This document shows, piece after piece, positions 37,456 to 46,312 of a stretch of DNA of 64,000 nucleotides. This stretch comes from Piper betle (lineage: Eukaryota > Streptophyta > Magnoliopsida > Piperales > Piperaceae). The first letter of the stretch is position 1, and each line of letters opens with the position of its first letter. A program made the position numbers and the translations under genes. The DNA lies in contig JAURVB010003325.1 in NCBI GenBank assembly GCA_033002965.1, positions 1-64,000 of the forward strand, in the 5' to 3' direction. The notes beneath the pieces were generated by a model. The model was not told the origin of the DNA. It made no database searches and saw only the letters and a program-made list of their open reading frames with translations.

Positions 37456-39843
37456 ACGCATGTAACGACCCGCCATTTCTCACAACATTGTGGGCCTAGC
37501 TGGCTAGGTGTTACTCACAATTTAGCAAATATGTCTAGCATTTCTAACAAAAACATATATAAAGATCCCACAGTCTTGGACCGTTTCCCAGTAGCCACAC
37601 TTATTTCTCAAATAAATAAAAAAGGGAGTCCCCATATTTATTTTGCTCCATGCTCTGGTTGTCAATCACCTAATTTCGTATCTGCACACCTGCGGAGGCA
37701 ATTCCGCGTTAGTGATTACAACACTAAGTAGTATAATAGATAAAACAAGTCAAGTACATTCCACTATTTCCCTATGTTCATTTTAATATGCGGTGGAGCG
37801 ATTCTGCTATACTCCAAAACAATGCGGAGGAGGTATCCGCTGTGATCCGCACACCCCGGCCGTAGCCCTTTTGTGGGGAGGCTACCACTACCATCTCCAG
37901 TGCCAGTGCCTCGCACACCCCGGCCGTAGCCTTTTTGTGGGGAAGCTATCACTCCACTCAGGTGATTGCTACGCCTCGTTTGTGGGGAAGCTCTCACTAC
38001 CAATTCTAGTGCCAGTGCCTCGCACACCCCGGCCGTAGCCTTTTTATGTGGAGGCTATCACTGCACTCAGGTGATTGCTACGCCCCGTTTGTGGGGAAGC
38101 TCTCACTACCAATTCTAGTGCCAGTGCCTCACACACCCCGGCCGTAGCCTTTTTATGGGGAGGCTATCACTGCACTCCAGTGCGATGGAGGAATCGCTGT
38201 GCCTCGCTCACCCTGGCCGTAGCCTTTTATGGGGCGGCTATCACTACTCCAAAACAATGTCGATGCATTACACAATTTACGCACATAATACGACCCCGTG
38301 TCGGACTGAGTCAATTCTTTGACCCCGGTTGCACTCGGTGCATGGTGGTCGAATCTGGGCTCAGGCCGACCTAGGCTACCAACAAGGAAAGTACGATGTT
38401 CTACCTATTATACGTACCTGACTTGAGATTTCGTCTGACTGTAATCCGCTAACCCTAATCTGAATGAGGGCATAAAATTATACATTAGTATAATTTTATT
38501 TGCATGAACCTACATGCAACTACATGACTAGTATAACTATCCATTTTGAAGATATAAAATATATCATGTTGGACTTCATTAATTATTTAATTTCCAGTAA
38601 GTCCAATGATAATTTATTATCAATGTGATATAATCAATTAAGTCCTTTTTTTCACATTTCCAATTAAATATCCCAAATAAAACCTTCATTTACCAGTTAA
38701 TAATTCAATTATTAACCATACTCAATACTTAATTACTAGTATTAGTATATTCTTTAACTGATTTGTATTATCCTAATTTAAGGATGTCACTAGTACAGTT
38801 ATTTGTAATTTATTTTTAACTCGACCGTATCGAGTCATCCCATATTTACAAAACTGCCATTCTTCTTCCCCGACGTCCTTCTCTTTCCCATACCTTCTTC
38901 TTCTTCGCACCCAAAACCAGCATGTCTTCTTTTCCTTCCACCCAATTTCAGACCCCATCTTCTATCTACCCCACTGATCCGATTGGAAAACCCCAAAGAT
39001 CCAATCTTTATCCGCTGCTATCTCATGGAACTCGGACTACACCCTACATGGGGACCTTAATTTCACCATTCATGGTGGCCGACCAGCAGCCATGGCGACC
39101 ATGTCCTGCCCCATCAAGGTGACGACCAGCACCACCCCAGGTGACGACCAGTCTGCACTTTCCATGGCGGATCCACGTCTGGCCAGCAACACCACCCATG
39201 GCAACACCGACCTGGTCTCCCTTCACGTTCCTGATTTGCATCCCTCCTCGACGGTCTGACTCGGCCACCCAAGGCGACTCCGTCCGGCCAGCAGCACCGC
39301 CGGGAGCACTCCCTACTTCCAGCACGTCAACCCAACTCACAAGGATGGAAGATGGCGTTGTTGCTGCTGCAAAACATCAGGATGACCTCCTAGTGTTCCC
39401 CTTCTCTTCGTTGATTTCAGATTTTAATTTTATGTTTATCATGCTTATTATCTAAACATGCTTATTATCCATTTGAGCATGTGTATTTATGCAACTAAGA
39501 AGAGGAAAGGAAGAAGAATTACCCGAGCGAAGGAGGAAGCCGGCGTCTGTCTGAAGAGAAATTATGTGGATGACGCCCTCCCCTTCTCTTTATATAATGT
39601 CATGAAGGCTAGGGTTTGTGAAAACTTACTTCGCCCGTATTTCACTTAATCGAGTAACCGGGTAATCGATATGATTCACTTTATTGTTTAAACGGTTTGA
39701 TTCCGCTTGACCGATTAAACAATAATTAACCGGTTAAAATACTTTTCACTTAACCGGGTAATTCACAGTTAACCGGTTGACGGTAAATAATTTGTATGGA
39801 AAAAAATAAAATTTTCCAACATTCGATCCCACCGCGACGAACG

Positions 39844-39881
<38 letters not shown>

Positions 39882-39902
39882 TTTTCGGGTCTTTACAACG
39901 CA
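37456..39902. mobile_element. E6: solo LTR inserted in the minus-strand transposase
   Basis: LTR 37461-39897 (2437 bp), TGTAACGACCCG to CGGGTCTTTACA, flanked by the exact duplication acgca (37456-37460, 39898-39902). Removing it plus one acgca rejoins the transposase codons as in the plus copy, so this insertion is certain. It holds a 109-bp tandem array (37850-38240), a GC-moderate block (38820-39450) loosely like the E3 block, several ttaaccggtta palindromes (39650-39780) and an (ATT)n run (39845-39883). No internal genes. Partial likeness to E3 suggests plus orientation, but this is uncertain. Confidence 0.92.
37850..38240. repeat. 109-bp tandem repeat in E6
   Basis: The word cctcgcacaccccggccgta recurs at 37909, 38018 and 38127 (as cctcacacac), exactly 109 bp apart, with partial units on both sides. 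Units also contain a shorter internal echo, 'tgtggggaagct'. Confidence 0.9.
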
Positions 39903-41439
39903 ATTATCTTTCATTATTTCACTCCATTGTGATTCAAATTCTTCTTTGTTTTTGGCACCATAAATTAAACTATGGAATGGCTCATAAAACTCCCTTCTGT
40001 GAGCAATTGCACCTAATTTTTCACTCTCCTTCTTAAGGATATGCCAAATGCAAAGACGATGATATGTTGAAGGAAATATCAATTTAATTGCTTTATCCAT
40101 TGCAGGATCTTGATCAGTAACAATTGCCCCTGGATGCCTTCCATCCATGCATTTCAAAAATGTTTCAAACAGCCACACAAACGACTCAGTCTTCTCATTA
40201 CACAAAAAAGCACATCCAAATGTAATTGTTTGCCTGTGATGGTTTACTCCGGTGAATGGTGCAAAAACAAGTGCATATTTATTTGTATCATATGTTGTAT
40301 CAAAAATCATCACATCTGAGAAAAGTTGATAATTTTTTCTTGCAATTCCATCTGCCCAAAAACAATGCTTCAATCTACCCTCATCATCTACTTCATAGGA
40401 ATAAAAAAAGGAGTCATTCATCTCTTTCATTTCCTCGAAATGTTCCAACAATAATTGGGCATCTATTTCCTTTATCTCTTCTTTATTTTTTGTCTGGGCA
40501 TTTCTAATATCTTTCTCTGTACAACCAATATTTTCAGCCCCACCTGCTTCAATTTCTAGCACAGACATTAGTTGAGAAGTTTTTATGTTAGCCTCTCCAA
40601 ATGTGTCAATCAAATTTTGGTGCACACTTGTAACATGCCTATGTGACCTGAGAAATTGAGTTTTTGATGGTGTCAGGAGTGCATGACTATGTCCTTCTTC
40701 AAAATGCATGACCTTCCATGTGCCCTCTATATTTTTAGTTACCCTGATGCGTGCATGACAATCTTCTCTAATTATAGGATGACTTCTCTTTTTTCCTTTG
40801 TGGGGTATTTCTCTTTGTGCCTCATCTTCTTTTATATGTCCTTCTTTAGAACACACAAACACTTGAGACCATAACTCTTTTGTTCTCTTATGATAATTTG
40901 TACTATGTTTACGTACACCAAATCTGGCCATTTTTGAGTAACTACTGTAGAAGTTGAGTGCATCGTCTAAACAATCAAATTCCATTCCAACCTTCGGTTT
41001 AAACTCATCTTCTACACTAGGATAGACTGTTGTAATATGTTGGCCTAATTCTTCTTCCTCATATCTGTTATCTTGAAGATTGTCCATTCTTAAAAAATAC
41101 AAAATTTATAAAAACTAAGATTATTTTCAACTAAAATAGTCGCAATAAACAAAATTTAATTTAGTCAAAGTACTTTGAAAGGCTTAACTCTTACCTGAAT
41201 GCTCGTCTTCGGCTGGATTTGTTCTTGGCTGACAGATGCAAATCTGGCCTCCTCGACTACACTCACAAATATTTTTGACCTGAAAATATATATTTTTACA
41301 CCGATAGAAACATAAGTATAAGAAATCAAGGCAACCATTATGTCCTCAACAATTTTTTTTCATTGTTTTGTAAATTCACTGTTTAATTTAATTAGTTGAT
41401 TATAAATGTTGTCACTAAAGCCCATTAAAATATTTTTTT

Positions 41440-42700
41440 ACCCTCGACGCAACGAGTTCGGCACGTCAAGGGGGGAGACAGGCCACGACAGGAGGGGAGG
41501 GCCAGCCAGAGAGGAGGGGGGTTGGCGGCCTTGGGACGGTGACAGGGGGAGGGGCAGGGGGTGGCAGGTGGGGGGTGCCGGGGGCAGGGGCAAGGGGCAG
41601 AAAGAGGGGGGGGGTGGTTCGCGGTGGCAGGGCTTTTTATAACCGATGCGAAAGGGAGGGAGGGTAGGGGGCGGGAGGCGGGAGGCAAGAGGGCAGGAGG
41701 ACGGGAGGTGGAAGGCGGGAGGTGGGAGGGAGGGCAGGGCACCCGATATATATATATATATATTGAAAACACTGTTGTGCGCTGCATGAAAACGCAGCGC
41801 ATCAGCAGCGTATCAATCTGTGGGCCATCGGATCCAGATCCGGCGGCCCACAATTAAATCACCCCCCCCCACCGTTGCTCGTTCCCGCCGGCGGCTTCCC
41901 GCGCCCCGTCTTCCCGCCCGTTCATCCATTCTATAAAGCACCGCCCGTCGCCCATCCTCTGACCGCCCGTCCCCGCGAACACCCCTCTCGCCCATCCCCG
42001 CCCCTGTTCGCCTCCCTCCCGCGAACCCCGCTGGCCGCATTGAGGCCCCGGCCACCGACCCCTCCCCAACCTGCCACCCCCAACGCCGCCCCCGTTGCCC
42101 CCTACCCCCGCCCCACCGTCCCCCGCCCTCTCCCTCCCCTGCCCTCCCCTCCCCTGCCCTCCCCACAGCCGCCGCCCCTGGCCCCGCCCCCCCACCCCAT
42201 CGCCGCCCTCGGCCCCTGCGCCCTGCCCCGCATCCCGCCCCTGCCACCCCTCCCTCCCCTGCCTCCCCACACCCGCCGCACCCCGCCCCCGCCGCCGTCT
42301 GCCGCCCCCTGCCCTCCCCCTCACCGCCCTCCCCCCGGCCCCCGCCCCGCGCCCCTCCGCCTCCCCTGCCGCCCTCCCTCCCCTGCCTCCCCACACCTGC
42401 CGCACCCTGCCCCCGCCCCCGCCGCCGTCTCCCCGCCCCCTACCCCCCACCCCCCGCCGCCCCTGCCCCCCGCCCCTCCCACGCCTCCCGCCCCTGCCAC
42501 CCCTCCCTCCCCTGCCCTTCCCACACTTGCCGCCCCTTGCCGCACCCCCCACTGCCCCTTGCCCAGCCCCTCGCCGCCCTGCGCCCCCATCCGCCCGCGC
42601 CCCCCACTGCCCCTTGCCCCACCCCTCGCCGCCCTGCGCCCCCATCCGCCCGCGGCCCCCTGCCGCACCTGCGACGACCTCAGTCGCGGCCCTGCAATCA
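41440..42700. repeat. Strongly strand-biased G-rich then C-rich blocks between the two transposases
   Basis: 41440-41740 is a G-rich run (ggggg and ggagg words). 41860-42700 is almost pure C-rich pyrimidine/GC sequence (cccctgccctcccc-type units in imperfect tandem). Open frames of ~290 codons on both strands here are an effect of composition (few AT-rich stops), not genes. Similar smaller blocks sit inside the MULE termini at 35345-35600 and 45170-45480. Confidence 0.8.
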
Positions 42701-45577
42701 CCCGCCGCCGTCGTCCCGACTCGAGTCATAAAAAAATTGACTCGGTCGCGCGTGAGTGTGCTAGTTTTTAACGTTAAATTTAATTTTTTTTAACGGGCTT
42801 CCGTGGCATATATTTATATTTGACGTTAAATTTATATTTTTCAGGTCACAAGGAGTCGAGGTCGCCAGAATTACATCTTTCAGAATACGAGAATCAGGTT
42901 AGAGTTAAGCCTTTAAAAATACTTTGACTTAACTAAAGCATGTTTACTGCGTTTATTTTAATTGAAAATATTCTTAGTTTTTATAAATTTTATATTTTTT
43001 TAAGAATGGACAAGCTTCAAGATAAAGCATACGAGGAAGAAGAAATAGGCAAAAATATTACAACAATTTATCCTATTGTAGAAGATGAGTTCAAACCGAA
43101 GGTTGGAATGCAATTTGATTGTTTGGATGATGCACTCGATTTATACAGTAGTTATTCAAAAATGGCCGGTTTTGGTATACGTAAACATAGTACAAATTAT
43201 CATAGGAGAACAAAAGAGTTATGGTCGCAAGTATTCGTGTGTTCTAAAGAAGGTCATTTCAGAGAAGATGAGCGAAAAAGAGAAATACCTGACAAAGGAA
43301 AAAAGAGAACTCATCCTATAATAAGAGAAGGTTGTCAAGCACGCATCAAGGTAACTAAGAATAAAGAGGGCACATGGAATGTCATGTATTTCGAAGAAGG
43401 ACATAGTCATGCACTCCTTACACCATCAAAAATTCAATTTCTCAGGTCACATAGGCATGTTACAAGTGTGCACCGAAATTTGATTGACCAATTCGGAGAG
43501 GCTAACATAAAAACTTCTCAACTAATGTCTGTGCTAGAAATTGAAGCAGGTGGGGCAGAAAATATTGGTTGTACAGAGAAAGATATTAGAAATGTGCAGA
43601 CAAAATATAAAAAAGAGATAAAGGAAATTGATGCCCAATTATTGATGGAACATTTCGAGGAAATGAAAGAGATGAATGACTCCTTTTTTTATTGCTATGA
43701 AGTAGATGATGAGGGTAGATTAAAGCATTGTTTTTGGGCGGATGGAATTGCAAGGAAAAATTATCAGCTTTACTCAGATGTGATCATTTTTTATACAACA
43801 TATAATACAAATAAATATTCACTTGTTTTTGCCCCATTCACCGGCGTAAACCATCACAGGCAAACAATTACATTTGGATGTGCATTTTTGTGTAATGAGA
43901 AGACAGAATCGTTTGTGTGGCTTTTTGAAACATTTTTAAAATGCATGGATGGAAGGCATCCCGGGGCAATTGTTACTGACCAAGATCCTGCAATGGATAA
44001 AGCAATTAAATTGATATTTCCTTCAACATATCATCGTCTTTGCATTTGGCATATCCTTAAGAAGGAGACTGAAAAATTAGGTGCAATTGCTCACAGGAAG
44101 GAGTTTTATGAGCCATTCCACAGTTTAATTTATGGTGCGGAAAACGAAGAAGTCTTTGAATCACAATGGAGTGAACTAATGAAAGACAATTGCGTGGAGG
44201 GAAATGAGTGGTTGAAATCCATATATGCAATTCGTCATGCTTGGGTGCCTGTGTATAGTAAAGGTATATTTTTAGCTGGTATAAGAAGTTCACAACGAAG
44301 TGAATCTCAAAACTCATTTTACTCAAGGTATGTGAACAAAAAAAATAGCCTCATTGAGTTTATACATAGATATGAGAGAGCTATCAAAAGACAGAGATTG
44401 AACGAGGCAAAAGAAGCATATGAAAATTCATATAAAAGCCCTAAATTGGTCACCCCATTCAATATGGAATGTACGATGGCAAAGGTTTATACTCGAAAAG
44501 TGTTTTATAAGTTTCAAGAAGAACTACAATACAGTATGGTTTGTTGCTCATCTCATAAGAAATTAGATGGGGAGGATGTTGAACAGTATGATGTAACATG
44601 TTGTAGAAATAATAAAGGCTTGGTTGCACATGTTACTTACAAAGGAGCTAATAGGAGATGCACATGTAGTTGTCAGCTTTTAGAAAGTGAAGGTTTTCCA
44701 TGTAGACATTTGCTATATGTACTTAGATTGAATGAGGGGGATATTTTTCCTGAAATGTATATCATGAAGAGATGGACAATTGACATAGCAAAGGAAGTTG
44801 TTTTTGATGGTGAGGGAGTGGAACTTCATGGTGATTGTCACAAAACGTTATTCTCAAATTGGGGAGAATTGCACTGTATATTTAATCGATGGGCCAAAAA
44901 GGCATATTCGTCATCTGAAAAGTTTGAACTCGCCAAGCAAAAATTGTTGGAGATAGAAAAATTGGTAGAAGATGTGGTAGATGATCGGCATCATGGAATA
45001 CAACTACATCATGGAATACAAGTCCATCCACCTGCACAATCAAAGACTAAAAGCAGCGGCAGAAAGACCAGGAAGAGTGGTAAAGAACCCTTTAAATTTA
45101 TTTTGCAATGCAAATTTGGCTTGAATTAGCGATCGAGCAAAAGCGTTACTACCACACTACCCTCCCCTGTTTCTCCCCCTGCTCTGTGCTTTCCGCGCCA
45201 CCCTCACCGCCGGCGCACTCGCCCGTCGGTGGGGGGGTTGGGGGGATCCCGAGGCGGGGCGCGGGTGCGAGGCGTCAGGGGCGTGGGGGAGGCGGTGTGG
45301 GGGGAGGCGGCGGCGTGGCTTGGGGATGGGGGAGCGAGGGGCTGCAGGGGGGGGGCGGCGGGCTTGGGCAGGGGGCGGCGATGGCTCGGTAGCCGGGGGC
45401 CGAGGCCGGAGGCGAGGCGGGGCCTAGGGGTGGCGGGAATCCGGCGGGAGGGTGGGAAAGGGGGAGAGAGGGGGGTGGGAAATGAGGGAGATAATTGATA
45501 GCTATTGGATTTCGATCCAACGGCCATCAATGAAATGCATGCCTGCGCCTGCAAAGACAAGCAGCGCAACACAGTCT

Positions 45578-45582
<5 letters not shown>
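41764..45582 (+). mobile_element. MULE A: Mutator-like element with terminal inverted repeats and FAR1-type transposase
   Basis: Left terminus at 41765 (gaaaacactgttgtgcgctgc). The right terminus is its inverted, diverged form ending at 45581 (gcagcgcaacacagtcttctc). Both extend ~100 bp with 'gggccatcggatccagatcc' and its inverted counterpart 'ggatttcgatccaacggcca'. Both ends sit in TA microsatellite, so the expected 9-bp duplication (tatatatat) cannot be told from the repeat. The interior has a C-rich block, a conserved small exon (42842-42899), the transposase (43006-45129) and a G-rich block. Confidence 0.8.
43006..45129 (+). CDS. FAR1-related MULE transposase, open but lacking the first catalytic Asp
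   Basis: 707 codons from the ATG at 43006, chosen because the minus copy has the same MDxLQD start; the frame is open from 42940. Domains: FAR1 DNA-binding region (about 25-150; FDCLDDALDLYSSYSK, GIRKHSTNYHRRTKELW), MULE transposase core (about 255-350) and SWIM zinc finger (about 555-575; CTCSCQLLESEGFPCRHLL). In the core the motif that normally reads FDTTY is FYTTY: Tyr263 (43792-43794) replaces the first catalytic Asp. The second Asp is kept (TDQDP, about residue 325). The C-terminus ends in an unrelated tail, GKEPFKFILQCKFGLN, where the minus copy has a zinc knuckle. It probably cannot cut DNA, but may still bind it. It could be an element-borne gene or a FAR1-like derivative. Confidence 0.88.
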   Translation: MDKLQDKAYEEEEIGKNITTIYPIVEDEFKPKVGMQFDCLDDALDLYSSYSKMAGFGIRKHSTNYHRRTKELWSQVFVCSKEGHFREDERKREIPDKGKKRTHPIIREGCQARIKVTKNKEGTWNVMYFEEGHSHALLTPSKIQFLRSHRHVTSVHRNLIDQFGEANIKTSQLMSVLEIEAGGAENIGCTEKDIRNVQTKYKKEIKEIDAQLLMEHFEEMKEMNDSFFYCYEVDDEGRLKHCFWADGIARKNYQLYSDVIIFYTTYNTNKYSLVFAPFTGVNHHRQTITFGCAFLCNEKTESFVWLFETFLKCMDGRHPGAIVTDQDPAMDKAIKLIFPSTYHRLCIWHILKKETEKLGAIAHRKEFYEPFHSLIYGAENEEVFESQWSELMKDNCVEGNEWLKSIYAIRHAWVPVYSKGIFLAGIRSSQRSESQNSFYSRYVNKKNSLIEFIHRYERAIKRQRLNEAKEAYENSYKSPKLVTPFNMECTMAKVYTRKVFYKFQEELQYSMVCCSSHKKLDGEDVEQYDVTCCRNNKGLVAHVTYKGANRRCTCSCQLLESEGFPCRHLLYVLRLNEGDIFPEMYIMKRWTIDIAKEVVFDGEGVELHGDCHKTLFSNWGELHCIFNRWAKKAYSSSEKFELAKQKLLEIEKLVEDVVDDRHHGIQLHHGIQVHPPAQSKTKSSGRKTRKSGKEPFKFILQCKFGLN

Positions 45583-45584
<2 letters not shown>

Positions 45585-45632
<48 letters not shown>
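45585..45632. repeat. (TA)n microsatellite at MULE A right end
   Basis: About 24 TA units directly follow the right terminus, matching the shorter TA run before the left terminus. Confidence 0.9.
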
Positions 45633-45634
<2 letters not shown>

Positions 45635-45667
45635 TACTTTTAACAAAATAACCCTTATTGCACTTTT

Positions 45668-45965
45668 AAGGGAGACTTTTTATGTTTTGTTTTGCGATTT
45701 ATTAAAACAAGAATGGGTGTTATAATCCAAAAAATAAAAAGTATCGAGCATTAGCACTTGCTGAATCTTGAAAACTTTTTTTATTATTGCTTGACATTCA
45801 AAAAGAATACAACTATTATATATATATATATATATATGATATATATACCTATATTCAATTGAATATGGCTTCCCTCCAGAATCCATCAAACGATGACATT
45901 TGCCCCCATTCCCTCCCACCAAACCAAACCCCATTTCCAAACCCCCTTCCAAAAAAAAGACCCTA
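45668..45965 (-). repeat. Dispersed repeat, copy 2 (inverted partner at 1866-2167)
   Basis: Inverted relative to the first copy; interrupted by a TA expansion near 45815-45850. Confidence 0.6.
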
Positions 45966-46312
45966 GTCATTCTAGATGACTCTCCCATATCCAAAATTGT
46001 GATGTAAAACGACCACGATCATCTTCCACCTCTTTTACCTCCATCAACTAAGAAAGAATAAAAGAGAAAACGTTGATGAACAAACGTCTCTAGAATTTGA
46101 TATATCCTCCATGGTGCCAGCATCTTCCCATCGCTATCACGGTAGACTCGATGCATCCTCCATATTCCCAACTCCATCATTCTTGATTACCTCATCAACA
46201 CTTAAAAGTTGATACATAATCTACAGACCCATCTTCTTCATTCTTCACTGAGCCATTCACACTTAAAATTTCCAGAGTCTCAGTTTCTTCATTCTTCACT
46301 ACATTATCCACA
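45966..46312. other. Fimbrin 3' region with a ~40-bp duplicated tail-like sequence
   Basis: Directly after the fimbrin stop, on the minus strand, the other frame stays open to 46195 and reads as an acidic tail with VVKNEETETLEIL, SVKNEEDGS. A ~40-bp unit (ttcttcattcttcac...) occurs twice, at about 46234-46273 and 46286-46325. Either an old coding tail lost by frameshift or simply 3' UTR. Confidence 0.45.

Larger units (their letters stand above)
36443..41087 (-). pseudogene. FAR1-related MULE transposase, split by solo LTR E6 and frameshifted
   Basis: A FAR1/FRS-type transposase closely related to the one at 43006-45129. The N-terminal part (41087 to about 39898) has the FAR1 DNA-binding region (FDCLDDALNFYSSYSK, RKHSTNYHKRTKELW) and the MULE core with first catalytic Asp intact (VMIFDTTYDTNKYALVF) and second (IVTDQDPAMDKAI). 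At ..KDNC it is cut by E6. It resumes at 37460 (ENEWLKSIYAI) and continues through the SWIM zinc finger (CTCSCQLLESEG..CRHLL). A one-base loss near 36865 and a following stop break the frame. Read past that, the 3' end encodes a CHGCNKQGVGHDKCTC knuckle (36443-36688) absent from the plus copy. A conserved spliced leader-like exon with a GT donor lies upstream (about 41200-41285). Confidence 0.88.
35261..41760 (-). mobile_element. MULE B: Mutator-like element with FAR1-type transposase (minus strand), right terminus not found
   Basis: The left terminal repeat starts at 35261 (gaaatttctacaatgcactg) after (TA)n. Over ~90 bp it resembles the MULE A termini, with a 'cattggatctgatccagtgg' motif corresponding to 'catcggatccagatccggcg'. 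Inside are a C-rich block (35345-35600), a ~37-bp minisatellite with GACTCGAGTCA cores (35610-35950), the broken transposase (36443-41087, minus) and a G-rich block (41440-41740). No inverted right terminus is visible; the G-rich block runs into the TA repeat where MULE A begins. Confidence 0.65.

Noticed and set aside
37850..38240. Possible CRISPR-like array
   Set aside because: The 109-bp units are directly tandem with no unique spacers and lie in a plant LTR.
41854..42793. Overlapping 230-300-codon frames, Pro- or Gly/Arg-rich, on both strands
   Set aside because: Composition effect of the C-rich/G-rich block; low-complexity translation in every frame.
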